Made by a program: the position numbers and the translations under genes
The notes under the pieces: generated by a model
Told to the model about the DNA's origin: nothing
Seen by the model: the letters and a program-made list of their open reading frames with translations, nothing else
Database searches by the model: none
NCBI RefSeq assembly: GCF_000469385.1
Contig: NZ_KI271291.1
Location: forward strand, 119,810-173,290
Reading direction: 5' to 3'
DNA: 53,481 bases
Source: Leptotrichia sp. oral taxon 879 str. F0557
Lineage (GTDB): Bacteria; Fusobacteriota; Fusobacteriia; Fusobacteriales; Leptotrichiaceae
Shown: positions 1-8,206 of the stretch, one piece after another
Layout: each line of letters opens with the position of its first letter
Numbering within the stretch: position 1 is the first letter of the stretch

Positions 1-263
1 ATGCACTAGGAATGATTGAAACAAAAGGATTAGTGGCGGCAATAGAAGCTGCAGATGCAATGGTAAAAGCTGCAAACGTTACTCTAATTGGAAAAGAACA
101 CGTAGGTGGAGGACTAGTAACAGTATTAGTAAGAGGAGATGTAGGAGCAGTTAAGGCTGCAACAGATGCAGGAGCTGCGGCTGCTGAAAGAGTAGGAGAA
201 TTGATTTCAATTCATGTAATCCCACGTCCACATGCTGAAGTTGAAACTATTTTGCCTAGATAA
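1..263 (+). CDS. eutM: BMC shell hexamer protein, EutM-like (5' end outside window)
   Basis: This is a small single-BMC-domain protein that tiles the facets of the ethanolamine microcompartment. The frame is open to the left edge (codons from base 3 read A-L-G-M-I-E-T). The complete paralogue at 1848-2144 has seven codons in front of the equivalent ATG at 12, so the true start lies about 13 bases upstream of the window. The motifs [13 protein letters not shown] and [19 protein letters not shown] are the classic PduA/EutM fold. It differs from the downstream copy mainly at the extreme C-terminus (ends ILPR rather than [11 protein letters not shown]). Much of its DNA is nearly identical to that copy. 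eutS follows 26 bases later. Confidence 0.93.
   Translation, partial: ALGMIETKGLVAAIEAADAMVKAANVTLIGKEHVGGGLVTVLVRGDVGAVKAATDAGAAAAERVGELISIHVIPRPHAEVETILPR
3..255. repeat. Near-identical repeat with 1863-2115 (duplicated eutM)
   Basis: Bases 3-255 align without gaps to 1863-2115 at a constant offset of 1860. Bases 115-214 and 1975-2074 are identical over 100 positions, including synonymous sites, whereas the flanks carry scattered third-position changes. This is a paralogous pair of eutM genes, perhaps homogenised by gene conversion. Confidence 0.9.
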
Positions 264-289
264 AGGGATTTTTAGAAAGGATTTGTCAG

Positions 290-640
290 ATGGAAGAAGA
301 AAAAAAACAGAGAATGATACAGGAATATGTGCCCGGTAGACAGTTGACTCTGGCTCACATAATTGCAAATCCACAAAGAGATTTATCAAAAAAGATAGGG
401 CTTTCCGAAAATAATACAAATGCAATAGGAATACTTACAATAACTCCAGGAGAAGCGGCAATAATTGCGGCAGATCTGGCTACTAAAAGTGCAGGAGTTG
501 AAATAGGATTTGTTGACAGGTTTACAGGATCAGTTGTAATAAACGGAGATGTGGGAAGCGTAGAAGCTGCTGTAAATGAAGTAGTTTCATATTTTAAAAA
601 TGTACTAAGATTTAGCATAACTCAGATAACGAGGTCATAA
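290..640 (+). CDS. eutS: BMC shell protein EutS
   Basis: A 116-residue shell protein of the EutS/PduU family, which forms bent, circularly permuted BMC hexamers thought to sit at edges of the compartment. The N-terminal stretch [17 protein letters not shown] followed by [20 protein letters not shown] and a C-terminal [14 protein letters not shown] is characteristic of the family, and the length is normal (about 110-116). The ATG has an AGAAAGGA ribosome-binding site upstream. The gene lies 26 bases after eutM' and two bases before the eutP start, so it is co-transcribed. Confidence 0.95.
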   Translation: MEEEKKQRMIQEYVPGRQLTLAHIIANPQRDLSKKIGLSENNTNAIGILTITPGEAAIIAADLATKSAGVEIGFVDRFTGSVVINGDVGSVEAAVNEVVSYFKNVLRFSITQITRS

Positions 641-642
641 AA

Positions 643-1092
643 TTGAAAAAGATACTTTTAATAGGAAAATCAATGTGCGGTAAGACAACATTGACTCAAA
701 GAATACACGGTCTGGATATACAATATGAAAAGACACAGATGTTAAAGTATTCTGATGATATTTTAGATACGCCTGGTGAATATATGGAAAATAGAATGCT
801 TTACAAGGCTTTGATTATAAGTTCGTATGACTGTGATGTTATAGGAATGGTTCAGGCGTGTAATGAGGAGCATAATGTTTTTCCGCCAGGATTTTCCACA
901 GCTTTTACAAAACCTGTAATTGGAATTGTAACAAAATCTGATTTGGGTGGAGATGTAGAAAGAGCTTGTGAAATATTAGAAAACGCAGGAGCCCAAAAAG
1001 TTTTTGTTGTAAGTTCTTATGAAAATAAAGGAATTGAAGAGCTTGTCAAATATCTGGAAGATGATAACGGGCAGTTAGAAGGTGATAAATAA
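643..1092 (+). CDS. eutP: EutP/PduV-family small GTPase-like protein
   Basis: A 149-residue P-loop protein of the EutP/PduV family. These are Ras-like NTPases; some homologues have been reported to have acetate kinase activity, and their role in compartment biology is unsettled. Visible motifs are the Walker A GKSMCGKTT near residues 8-16, DTPGE (G3) near residue 44, and the G4 motif TKSD near residue 109, so nucleotide binding looks intact. The start codon is TTG, supported by GAGGT overlapping the end of eutS. The stop abuts the next start, which indicates translational coupling. Confidence 0.9.
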   Translation: MKKILLIGKSMCGKTTLTQRIHGLDIQYEKTQMLKYSDDILDTPGEYMENRMLYKALIISSYDCDVIGMVQACNEEHNVFPPGFSTAFTKPVIGIVTKSDLGGDVERACEILENAGAQKVFVVSSYENKGIEELVKYLEDDNGQLEGDK

Positions 1093-1845
1093 ATGGATTC
1101 GTACGGATATGTGGAAACACGGGGACTTGTGACGGCAATAGAGGCTGCCGATGCTGCATTGAAAGCTGCTAATGTAACATTGACAAACTATTACTATGTA
1201 AAAGGTGGAATTGTAACCATTGAAGTGATGGGAGATGTTGCAGCTGTAAATGCCGCTGTGGATGCCGCCGTTGAAAGTGCTAAAAGACTTGGCAATTTCC
1301 TGAGTAGCAATGTCATTGCGAGAATGGCTGCTGAAACGAAGAAAATCCTAATAAGTGATAATGGAAAAAAATCAGACGAAAAGACAGTTGTCCAAGAAAA
1401 ATCTGAAGAAAAGGTTATTGAAGAAACTCTAGAAGAGAAAATAGAGGAACAATCAATAGTTGAGAATACAGATAAAAAAGAGGCAATAGTTGAACAAATG
1501 GAGGATATAGTAGTAAAAGAGCCTGTTCAAGAAATTTTTGAAAAAGCATCTGAAGAAATTTCAGAAAAAATTGAAACAATAGAAAAAATGGAAGATGTGC
1601 TTCAAGAAGAAGTAAAATCAGAATTAAATGATGATAATCAGGAAAATAAGGAAATCTCATTAAAGAAAACTTCCAAAAAAGAAGAAGAAATAAAAAAATT
1701 GAGAAAAGAATATCAGGATACGAAGGTAGCCGACTTAAAAACAAAGGTAAATAACCTTAGACTTGGCTATACTTGGAACCAGATAAAGACAATGCCAAAG
1801 AAAAAATTGATAGAAATTTTGATAAAAAATAATCAGGAGGAATAG
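1093..1845 (+). CDS. BMC shell protein with long acidic linker and basic C-terminal domain (EutK-like)
   Basis: A 250-residue protein. Residues 1-85 are one BMC domain ([17 protein letters not shown]..., [20 protein letters not shown]). Residues 95-195 are a low-complexity, strongly acidic Glu/Lys/Val linker likely to be disordered or coiled-coil. The last 55 residues are basic and seem folded ([29 protein letters not shown]), resembling a small helical nucleic-acid-binding or SAP/Rho-N-like module by eye. EutK of enterobacteria also joins a BMC domain to a C-terminal helical wing, but is only about 165 residues and lacks this linker, so the name is an analogy. The start ATG follows GAAGGTGATAA and abuts the eutP stop. 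Confidence 0.8.
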   Translation: MDSYGYVETRGLVTAIEAADAALKAANVTLTNYYYVKGGIVTIEVMGDVAAVNAAVDAAVESAKRLGNFLSSNVIARMAAETKKILISDNGKKSDEKTVVQEKSEEKVIEETLEEKIEEQSIVENTDKKEAIVEQMEDIVVKEPVQEIFEKASEEISEKIETIEKMEDVLQEEVKSELNDDNQENKEISLKKTSKKEEEIKKLRKEYQDTKVADLKTKVNNLRLGYTWNQIKTMPKKKLIEILIKNNQEE

Positions 1846-1847
1846 AG

Positions 1848-2144
1848 ATGGCAACATTAAATGCATTAGGAATGATTGAAACTAAAGGATTGGTAGCGGC
1901 AGTAGAAGCTGCAGATGCAATGGTAAAAGCTGCAAATGTTACTTTAATTGGAAAAGAACACGTAGGTGGAGGATTAGTAACAGTATTAGTAAGAGGAGAT
2001 GTAGGAGCAGTTAAGGCTGCAACAGATGCAGGAGCTGCGGCTGCTGAAAGAGTAGGAGAATTGATTTCAATTCACGTAATTCCTCGTCCTCATACTGAAA
2101 TTGAAGCTATATTGCCTAAATCAAGAGTAGTTGAGGGTGAATAA
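1848..2144 (+). CDS. eutM: BMC shell hexamer protein EutM
   Basis: A complete 98-residue facet protein with the PduA/EutM fold ([38 protein letters not shown]). A strong ribosome-binding site (AGGAGG) precedes the ATG, and the gene starts two bases after its neighbour. The core is almost identical to the truncated copy at the window start, while the tail is longer (KSRVVEGE). Two near-identical facet proteins in one operon could form mixed hexamers or simply raise dosage. Confidence 0.95.
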   Translation: MATLNALGMIETKGLVAAVEAADAMVKAANVTLIGKEHVGGGLVTVLVRGDVGAVKAATDAGAAAAERVGELISIHVIPRPHTEIEAILPKSRVVEGE

Positions 2145-2195
2145 GAGAACTTAAAGTAATCAGATAACAGTGATTATTTATAGAAAGGACAAACT

Positions 2196-3662
2196 ATGGA
2201 TAAAGATTTACAATCAATACAAGAAGTAAGAGATTTATTAAATAGCGCAAGTAAAGCATTTGAAGAATATAGTCAGTTCTCGCAAGGTCAAATTGATGAA
2301 ATAGTAAGGGAAATCTGTGAAGAAGCTCAAAAACATGAAGTTGAGCTAGCAAAACTTGCTAATGAAGAAACAGGATTTGGACGTTGGGAAGACAAAGTTC
2401 TAAAAAATAGACTTGCTTCAGTAGGAGTATATGAAGCTATAAAAGATCAGAAGACAAAAGGGATAATTCTTGATGACAAGGAAAAAAGAATAACTGAAAT
2501 AGGAGTTCCAATGGGTATAATTGCAGCCTTGATTCCATCAACTAATCCTACTTCGTCAACAATTTATAAAATAATGATAGCATTAAAGGCAGGAAACGCA
2601 GTAATTGTAAGTCCTCACCCAAATGCAAAGGACTGTATAATTAAGACTGCAGAATACTTGATAAAAGCTGCTGAAAGAAAAGGTGCTCCAAAAGGACTTA
2701 TTGGAGTTATAAAAACACCTACATTACAAGCTACACAAGAACTTATGAAACATAAAAAGACTTCATTAATTCTTGCAACAGGTGGAGAAGCAATGGTAAA
2801 AGCGGCATACAGTTCAGGAACACCTGCAATAGGAGTAGGACCTGGAAATGGACCTGCGTTTATTGAAAGAAGTGCTGATATAAGAAAAGCCGTTAAAAGA
2901 ATTATTGACAGTAAAACTTTTGATAATGGAGTAATTTGTGCTTCAGAACAATCAATAGTTACAGAAGAAGTAATTAAAAATCAAGTAGTAGATGAACTAA
3001 AAAGACAAGGAGCATATTTCCTTAACAAAGATGAAAGAAATAAAGTTGGAAGCATTCTTATGCGTGCAAACAACACAATGAATCCAAAAATAGTTGGAAA
3101 AACAGCTTTATATATAGCTGCAATGGCAGGAATAACAGTTCCTACAACTACAAAAGTACTTGTTTCTGAAGAAACAGAAGTTTCTCATTTAAATCCATAT
3201 TCAAGAGAAAAATTATGTCCTGTATTAGGATTTTATACAGAAGAAACTTGGGAAAAAGCATGTGAAAAATGTATAGAAATTCTTGAAAATGAAGGAATTG
3301 GACATACAATGTCAATGCACACAAATAATGAAAATATCGTAAGAGAATTTTCATTGAAAAAACCTGTATCAAGACTGCTTGTAAATACAGCTGCAGCACT
3401 TGGAGGAGTAGGAGCAACAACTAATCTTTTACCTGCATTTACATTAGGATGTGGAACTGTTGGAGGAAGTGCAACTTCTGACAATATTGGACCATTAAAC
3501 CTTATAAATATTAGAAGAGTAGCTTATGGTACAAAGGAACTGGAAGAATTGAAAGAAGAAGGTTCATGTGTAAATACATGTTCAGTTGATAATTCACGAG
3601 TAAATGAAAACGAAATTGAAGATATCATAAGAAAAGTATTGGACGGAATTATAAAAAAATAG
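2196..3662 (+). CDS. eutE: CoA-acylating acetaldehyde dehydrogenase EutE
   Basis: A 488-residue aldehyde dehydrogenase that converts acetaldehyde plus CoA and NAD+ to acetyl-CoA inside the microcompartment. The catalytic Cys is in FDNGVICASEQ at about residue 248, and the cofactor-binding segment IPSTNPTSSTIYK is present as in EutE/PduP/AdhE-N. The C-terminal tail (VNENEIEDIIRKVLDGIIKK) is a short amphipathic helix after a Cys-rich linker, the style of helix known to target proteins to BMC lumens. The ATG follows AGAAAGGA. The 51-base gap after eutM contains only a weak imperfect hairpin (AATCA...TGATT). Confidence 0.95.
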   Translation: MDKDLQSIQEVRDLLNSASKAFEEYSQFSQGQIDEIVREICEEAQKHEVELAKLANEETGFGRWEDKVLKNRLASVGVYEAIKDQKTKGIILDDKEKRITEIGVPMGIIAALIPSTNPTSSTIYKIMIALKAGNAVIVSPHPNAKDCIIKTAEYLIKAAERKGAPKGLIGVIKTPTLQATQELMKHKKTSLILATGGEAMVKAAYSSGTPAIGVGPGNGPAFIERSADIRKAVKRIIDSKTFDNGVICASEQSIVTEEVIKNQVVDELKRQGAYFLNKDERNKVGSILMRANNTMNPKIVGKTALYIAAMAGITVPTTTKVLVSEETEVSHLNPYSREKLCPVLGFYTEETWEKACEKCIEILENEGIGHTMSMHTNNENIVREFSLKKPVSRLLVNTAAALGGVGATTNLLPAFTLGCGTVGGSATSDNIGPLNLINIRRVAYGTKELEELKEEGSCVNTCSVDNSRVNENEIEDIIRKVLDGIIKK

Positions 3663-3679
3663 ATAGGGTGTGATAAAAA

Positions 3680-4465
3680 ATGCCTGTTATAACAGAAGGA
3701 ATGCTTAGAAAATTAGATAAGGAAGGGCAGCTTGAAAAAGTACATATAACTGAAAAAGACATCCTTACACCGTCAGCAAGAGAGTTTTTAAATGTAAAAA
3801 AAATTGATTTTAGAATAAAAAGATCACAGGATCAAGTTGTGAATAGCGAATCAGACAATGTAAACAAAGTTAAAGACTCTCAAGCAAATACTTCCGAAGA
3901 AAAAGCCCCTCCAAAAAGACAGTATAAAGACTATATTACAGGAGCAACTTATGATAAAAAGCCTGAATTTATGACTCAACTGTTTGGAAATGAACTTGTT
4001 GTAAAAAATCATAAGAGAATTGTTTTACGAGGTAAGTTTGATATTTTGCAGGCTGAGGTAATAAGATACTGGAAAAAATATGAAAAGAATAAAAAATTGG
4101 AAAGTGACTTTGCACAGGCATACAGATTTGTAAGAGATTTGTTTATAAGTGAAATGACTGATACACCGTTTCAGGAAAGAGATGTTCTTGGATATGACAT
4201 TGATACATTAAAAGATATAACTCATAATACAATTAAATATTACAAAACAGGACATCTCTTTGAAATAAATGCTGACTTTGATGAAGCAGTCATTGATATA
4301 AACTGTCTTAGAGCTTTGTCAAGAGAGTGTGAAGTTGCTGCAGTAGATGCTTTTTATAAGGAAGGGAAGACGGAAAGAGTAGATATGCTAAAGGCACTAA
4401 ACCGTCTGAGCAGTATATTGTACTTGATGATGTTGAAAGCAAATAACGGAGATTATAAATCATAA
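3680..4465 (+). CDS. eutT: Cobalamin adenosyltransferase EutT
   Basis: A 261-residue enzyme predicted to transfer the adenosyl group of ATP to cob(I)alamin, making the cofactor for EutBC. The N-terminus (VITEGMLRKL, DILTPSAREFL) and the C-terminal motif ALNRLSSILYLMML match EutT. The Cys-rich metal-binding motif (HX11CCX2C) of the Salmonella enzyme is absent: the only cysteines are two near residue 215. This suggests the metal-independent form described for Listeria-type enzymes. Residues 50-85 are a variable polar linker. It follows eutE by 17 bases. Confidence 0.9.
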   Translation: MPVITEGMLRKLDKEGQLEKVHITEKDILTPSAREFLNVKKIDFRIKRSQDQVVNSESDNVNKVKDSQANTSEEKAPPKRQYKDYITGATYDKKPEFMTQLFGNELVVKNHKRIVLRGKFDILQAEVIRYWKKYEKNKKLESDFAQAYRFVRDLFISEMTDTPFQERDVLGYDIDTLKDITHNTIKYYKTGHLFEINADFDEAVIDINCLRALSRECEVAAVDAFYKEGKTERVDMLKALNRLSSILYLMMLKANNGDYKS

Positions 4466-4485
4466 GCTCTGAATTGGGAGATATT

Positions 4486-5124
4486 ATGGACAGAAATGAA
4501 TTGGAGAGAATAATAAGAGATAAGTTGCAGGAAATTCTGACAACAGAAAAAAAAGATACCTTTATGGTGGAAGCATCAGGTCGTCATGTGCACCTTACTA
4601 AAGAACACGTGGAAGCACTTTTTGGAGAAGGATATGAATTGACACCTGTAAAAGATTTATCACAGCCTGGACAGTTTGCCGCAAAGGAAAGAGTCAGAGT
4701 AATTGGACCAAAAGGAGAATTTTCGAGTGTTGCAATATTAGGACCATGCAGAAATTTTTCTCAAGTGGAGTTATCACTTACTGACTGCCGTGAAATTGGA
4801 GTCAAAGGAGTAATAAGAGAAAGTGGAAAAATTGAAGGGACACCAGGAATACTTATAGGTGTAGGTGATAAATATATACAGTTGGATAAAGGGCTTATAG
4901 TCGCAAGAAGACATATACACATGACAAGTGAAGATGCAAAAAGATTTTCTGTAAATGATGGTGAAACTGTGAAAGTAAAAATTCATAGTGACAGACCATT
5001 AATATTTGATGATGTTTTAATAAGAGTAAAGGACAGTTTCAGATTGAGCATGCATATTGATTTTGATGAAGCAAATGCTTGTGGATATACTTCAGGAGTA
5101 AATGGAAGCATTGTAAAAGATTAA
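4486..5124 (+). CDS. eutD: Phosphotransacetylase, PduL type
   Basis: About 212 residues with the PduL fold (duplicated beta-barrel domains). It interconverts acetyl-CoA and acetyl-phosphate, recycling CoA inside the compartment. The paired zinc-ligand motifs SGRHVHL and ARRHIHM mark the two halves. The start is set at the ATG at 4486 because GGGAG lies 5-9 bases before it; a TTG at 4474 in the same frame would overlap that site. The first 20 residues (MDRNELERIIRDKLQEILTT) form an amphipathic helix like known encapsulation peptides. Most eut operons use an unrelated Pta-type EutD; the PduL type is usual in Gram-positive and fusobacterial loci. Confidence 0.93.
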   Translation: MDRNELERIIRDKLQEILTTEKKDTFMVEASGRHVHLTKEHVEALFGEGYELTPVKDLSQPGQFAAKERVRVIGPKGEFSSVAILGPCRNFSQVELSLTDCREIGVKGVIRESGKIEGTPGILIGVGDKYIQLDKGLIVARRHIHMTSEDAKRFSVNDGETVKVKIHSDRPLIFDDVLIRVKDSFRLSMHIDFDEANACGYTSGVNGSIVKD

Positions 5125-5146
5125 AGTGAAAAGGGCAGGAGATGAA

Positions 5147-5791
5147 ATGGATACTCAAGATTTAATAGAAGTGCTTGCAAGGGAAGTATTAAAGGAAATT
5201 GCCAAAAGAGAAAATCAAAGTTTATCTGAAAATATCAAACATTCTCCTGAAAAATCAATAATAACAGCTTTTTTAGGAAATGATGAAGTCTTGAAGGATG
5301 AACTTAAAAAAGAGACATCAGTTGTAGACAACATAAAGTTGGACAGTACATGGGAAGAAATAGAAAAAAATGAAAATAAAAAGAGACTTGTTGTATCAAC
5401 TCTTGGAATAAATGATTTAATTGATCTCTCACAAGGGAAAAAAAGTATCATAACAGAATTTCTTTTTAATGAAGGAGAAGTTCTGCTTGTGGAAGAAGGG
5501 TTGGAATATAAAAAATATACTAAACCTGCTGTATTAATAAGCCTTTATGATGAATATGTCAAAAAAGTTCAAGAATTTGGAATAAAGGTTGTGAAAAGAA
5601 CAGAAGTAAAAAATACTTTTGATGCTAAAGAAAAAGTGTATCTAAGAGGTTTGGTAACAGAAAGCAGACTTAGAAAGCTAGGATTAAAAAATCAGATACT
5701 CGAAGTTGATGCAAAATCTAAAGTAACTTCCCTTGCGATGGATTATATAAAAGAAAATAGCATTGAACTGTGCTATGAAAGAGGACAATAA
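5147..5791 (+). CDS. Uncharacterised ethanolamine-utilisation protein, likely lumenal
   Basis: About 214 residues with no enzyme motif I can name. It resembles the small family annotated only as 'ethanolamine utilization protein' (TIGR02536-like) in Gram-positive eut operons. The ATG at 5147 is chosen because AGGAG lies five bases upstream; a GTG at 5126 is in frame but unsupported. The N-terminus (DTQDLIEVLAREVLKEIAKR) is an amphipathic helix like those on PduL and EutC, followed by a polar linker and an alpha/beta domain (RLVVSTLGINDLIDL, PAVLISLYDEYV, SRLRKLGL). The context suggests a structural or assembly role inside the shell. Confidence 0.75.
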   Translation: MDTQDLIEVLAREVLKEIAKRENQSLSENIKHSPEKSIITAFLGNDEVLKDELKKETSVVDNIKLDSTWEEIEKNENKKRLVVSTLGINDLIDLSQGKKSIITEFLFNEGEVLLVEEGLEYKKYTKPAVLISLYDEYVKKVQEFGIKVVKRTEVKNTFDAKEKVYLRGLVTESRLRKLGLKNQILEVDAKSKVTSLAMDYIKENSIELCYERGQ

Positions 5792-5792
5792 C

Positions 5793-6062
5793 ATGTTAAT
5801 TGGAAAAGTTGTAGATAATGTCTGGGCAACAAGAAAGGATGAAAAGCTAAGAGGACTAAAACTTATGGTAGTTGAAGTGGAAGGTACAGGCGAAGGTCAT
5901 GGAAGCAGAAAAATGGTGGCAGCCGATTATATTGGTGCTGGACAGGGCGATAAGGTAATAATCGTTACTGGAAGTTCTGCAAGACATGTATTTGATGCTG
6001 AAACTCCTGTAGATGCGACTATTGTAGGAATAATAGACAGTTTGGAATCGGAAAAGGAGTAA
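5793..6062 (+). CDS. eutN: BMC vertex pentamer protein EutN/CcmL
   Basis: An 89-residue protein that caps the vertices of the microcompartment as a pentamer. The sequence MLIGKVVDNVWATRKDEKLRG followed by KMVAADYIGAGQGDKVIIVTGSSAR and PVDATIVGIID is typical of the EutN/CcmL family (PF03319). The ATG at 5793 sits right after GAGGAC and the upstream stop. A longer reading from 5763 would overlap the preceding gene with residues foreign to the family, so it is rejected. Confidence 0.95.
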   Translation: MLIGKVVDNVWATRKDEKLRGLKLMVVEVEGTGEGHGSRKMVAADYIGAGQGDKVIIVTGSSARHVFDAETPVDATIVGIIDSLESEKE

Positions 6063-6066
6063 AAAA

Positions 6067-6369
6067 ATGGGAAAAAGATTGATAACAGTAAAAAATCTTT
6101 TTGAATATATTCAAGATAAGGAACTGGTGGTTCAGGCTGATATGATTATTACTCCCGGAGCAAAAGACATGATTAGAGAACAAGGAATAGAAGTGAGATA
6201 CGAAAAGACTTGTGGCGTGTCAAACTCTGCATCGGGAAATGAAATCAGAAAAAATACAAGAGATTGTGAGGATTTTGAAAAGAAAGTAATTGAAATACTT
6301 GTAAAAAATTACAAAATTACAGATTCTGACACAATCCGAAAAATATTATCCAAATTAAAGGAATTATAG
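6067..6369 (+). CDS. Short protein resembling the N-terminal domain of EutQ/EutT
   Basis: A 100-residue protein. Residues 1-50 (LITVKNLFEYI, MIITPGAKDMIREQGIEVRY) resemble the N-terminal segment of long EutQ and of the EutT in this same operon (DILTPSAREFLNVKKIDFRI). The remainder is a Ser/Asn linker and an amphipathic helix (DFEKKVIEILVKNY, SDTIRKILSKLKEL). The cupin half of EutQ is encoded separately at 16666-17127, so this may be the detached N-terminal half. It has a GGAG ribosome-binding site and starts four bases after eutN. Its function is unknown. Confidence 0.7.
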   Translation: MGKRLITVKNLFEYIQDKELVVQADMIITPGAKDMIREQGIEVRYEKTCGVSNSASGNEIRKNTRDCEDFEKKVIEILVKNYKITDSDTIRKILSKLKEL

Positions 6370-6487
6370 TAAGATTACTTTAGAATAAAATTTAAAAGTA
6401 ATAACTATTTTCTCAACTCTAGACTATTTAGATTTATTAGCTAAATGTTACGGAGATTGAGGGTACAATAGAAAGGAAGTGGATTTA
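6370..6487 (+). promoter_or_regulatory. Intergenic leader upstream of eutG with nested inverted repeats
   Basis: This 118-base gap is one of the longest breaks inside the eut operon. ATTTAG (nine-base loop) CTAAAT can form a hairpin, and outer arms CTCAA and TTGAG can enclose it. No T-tract terminator follows. EutV is an ANTAR protein that in enterococci binds dual hairpins in eut leaders, so this is a candidate target. The loop consensus is not convincingly present by eye. Confidence 0.3.
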
Positions 6488-7606
6488 ATGGGTTTATTTC
6501 AAATAAAGCCGGATATTCATTACGGAGCTAATTCTTTGGATATATTAAGAACAATGGAAATCGAAAAAGTATTTTTAGTAACAGACGAGAATATGGTTAA
6601 ACTAAAAGTAGTGAATAGAATAACAAATATCTTAAAATCAAGAGGAATAGATGCTAAAATATATTCGGATGTTAAACCAGATCCCACAGATGAAGAAATT
6701 ATAAAGGGTATGCTTGAGCTTAGCGCTTATGATCCTGATTGCATAATAGCACTAGGAGGAGGATCACCAATAGATGCCTGTAAATCAATGATTTATTTTA
6801 CAAATAAAATAAAAAGGGCAATGGGAGAATATAAAAAGCCTAAATTTATTGCAGTGCCAACAACAAGTGGAACAGGATCAGAAGTAACATCTTATGCAGT
6901 TGTTACAACTCAAAGTAAAAAAATACCGTTGAGTGACAGTGAAATGCTGCCTGATATAGCAATTTTAAATCCAGAGTTTATAAAAACTCTTCCGCCATCA
7001 ATAATTGCGGATACAGGAATGGATGTTTTGACACACGCTATAGAAGCTTATGTTTCAAGATCTAGAAACTTGTTTACAAATACACTTGCCATAGGAGCAA
7101 TAAAAACTGTTTTTGCTGATTTAGTAAGCAACTTTGAAAATCCTGAACTTGAAAGAGAAAGAATTGATTTACAGATTGCTTCATGTATGGCAGGAGTAGC
7201 ATTTAGCAATGCAGGACTGGGAATAAACCACAGTATAGCACATTCGCTAGGCGCAAGATTTCATAAACCGCATGGACGGCTTAATGCGATAATAATGCCA
7301 AAAGTTATAGAGTTTAATGCACAAAATAAGAATGCAGCTAGATATTATCGTGAAATTGCTGAAGCATTGGGATTTGCACCTAAGGAAGATGCAGAAGGAG
7401 TACAAATTTTAGCAAAAGCTATTAAAATGCGAGCTGCTAAAATGTCAATACCAGGTAGTTTAAGAGAGCTTGGTATACCTGAAGATCAATATTTTTCAGA
7501 AATGGAAAGCGTAATTGATCAGATAGAAAATGATATGTGTACTGGGGAAAACCCAAGAAGATTTAGCAGAATAGAAATGAAGCAGCTACTGACAGATTTA
7601 TATTAA
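6488..7606 (+). CDS. eutG: Iron-containing alcohol dehydrogenase EutG
   Basis: About 372 residues of the group III Fe-dependent alcohol dehydrogenase family. It is predicted to reduce acetaldehyde to ethanol with NADH, recycling NAD+ for EutE inside the shell. The NAD-binding GGGSPIDACK, the TTSGTGSEVT motif and the metal-binding histidines in GINHSIAHSLGARFHKPHG are all visible. ATG 6488 is preferred over the in-frame GTG at 6479 because AAAGGAAG lies upstream at normal spacing. It is followed 21 bases later by eutV. Confidence 0.92.
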   Translation: MGLFQIKPDIHYGANSLDILRTMEIEKVFLVTDENMVKLKVVNRITNILKSRGIDAKIYSDVKPDPTDEEIIKGMLELSAYDPDCIIALGGGSPIDACKSMIYFTNKIKRAMGEYKKPKFIAVPTTSGTGSEVTSYAVVTTQSKKIPLSDSEMLPDIAILNPEFIKTLPPSIIADTGMDVLTHAIEAYVSRSRNLFTNTLAIGAIKTVFADLVSNFENPELERERIDLQIASCMAGVAFSNAGLGINHSIAHSLGARFHKPHGRLNAIIMPKVIEFNAQNKNAARYYREIAEALGFAPKEDAEGVQILAKAIKMRAAKMSIPGSLRELGIPEDQYFSEMESVIDQIENDMCTGENPRRFSRIEMKQLLTDLY

Positions 7607-7627
7607 ATTTGAGGAAAAGGAAAAAAG

Positions 7628-8206
7628 ATGAGAAAAATAATAGTTGTAGATGATGAGCCGATAACAAGAATGGATATATGTGAAATATTGAAAGAAGCAA
7701 ATTATGATGTAGTCGCTCAGGCGGGAGACGGATTTGATGCAATTGAGCAGAGCAGAAAATATAAACCTGATTTTGTAATAATGGATGTCAAAATGCCGAT
7801 ACTTGATGGACTGAAAGCAGCAAAAGTCATAACAGAGGAAAAATTGTCTAGAGGTATTGTTTTACTCACAGCCTATTCCAATAAGGAATTTATAGAAGAA
7901 GCCAAGAATATAGGAATAATAGGATATATAGTAAAACCCATTGATGAAAAATCCTTTATTCCTAATCTTGAAATCATATTTAATAAGCAAGAAGAATTTG
8001 AAAAGCTGGAAAAAAAATATTTAAAAACAAGTCAGAAGCTGGAGGATAGAAAAAAAATTGATATTGCCAAAAGTATTTTGATAAAAACAAGAAACTTTAC
8101 TGAAAATGAGGCATATGAATACATAAGAACGCTTAGTATGAATAAAAGATGTGACATGGGAAAAATAGCAGATATTATAATTTTATCTGGAGATGAAGAT
8201 GCTTAG
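7628..8206 (+). CDS. eutV: Response regulator EutV with ANTAR antiterminator domain
   Basis: A 192-residue regulator. Residues 1-120 are a receiver domain with the acidic pair DDEP and the phospho-acceptor Asp in VIMDVKMP, plus the conserved Lys in GYIVKPID. Residues 130-190 are an ANTAR RNA-binding domain (LEDRKKIDIAKSILIKTRNFTENEAYEYIRTLSM). Phosphorylated EutV is known in enterococci to prevent termination in eut leaders. Its kinase eutW overlaps its 3' end. The placement in mid-operon rather than upstream means it amplifies its own expression. Confidence 0.95.
   Translation: MRKIIVVDDEPITRMDICEILKEANYDVVAQAGDGFDAIEQSRKYKPDFVIMDVKMPILDGLKAAKVITEEKLSRGIVLLTAYSNKEFIEEAKNIGIIGYIVKPIDEKSFIPNLEIIFNKQEEFEKLEKKYLKTSQKLEDRKKIDIAKSILIKTRNFTENEAYEYIRTLSMNKRCDMGKIADIIILSGDEDA

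Noticed and set aside
1415-1744. 109-codon minus-strand open frame inside the BMC-linker gene
   Set aside because: It is the mirror of the Glu/Lys-rich linker (giving a Leu/Phe-rich product) and has no ribosome-binding site.
5763-5792. Longer eutN start
   Set aside because: It would add ten residues not found in the EutN family and overlap the upstream gene; the ATG at 5793 fits the fold.
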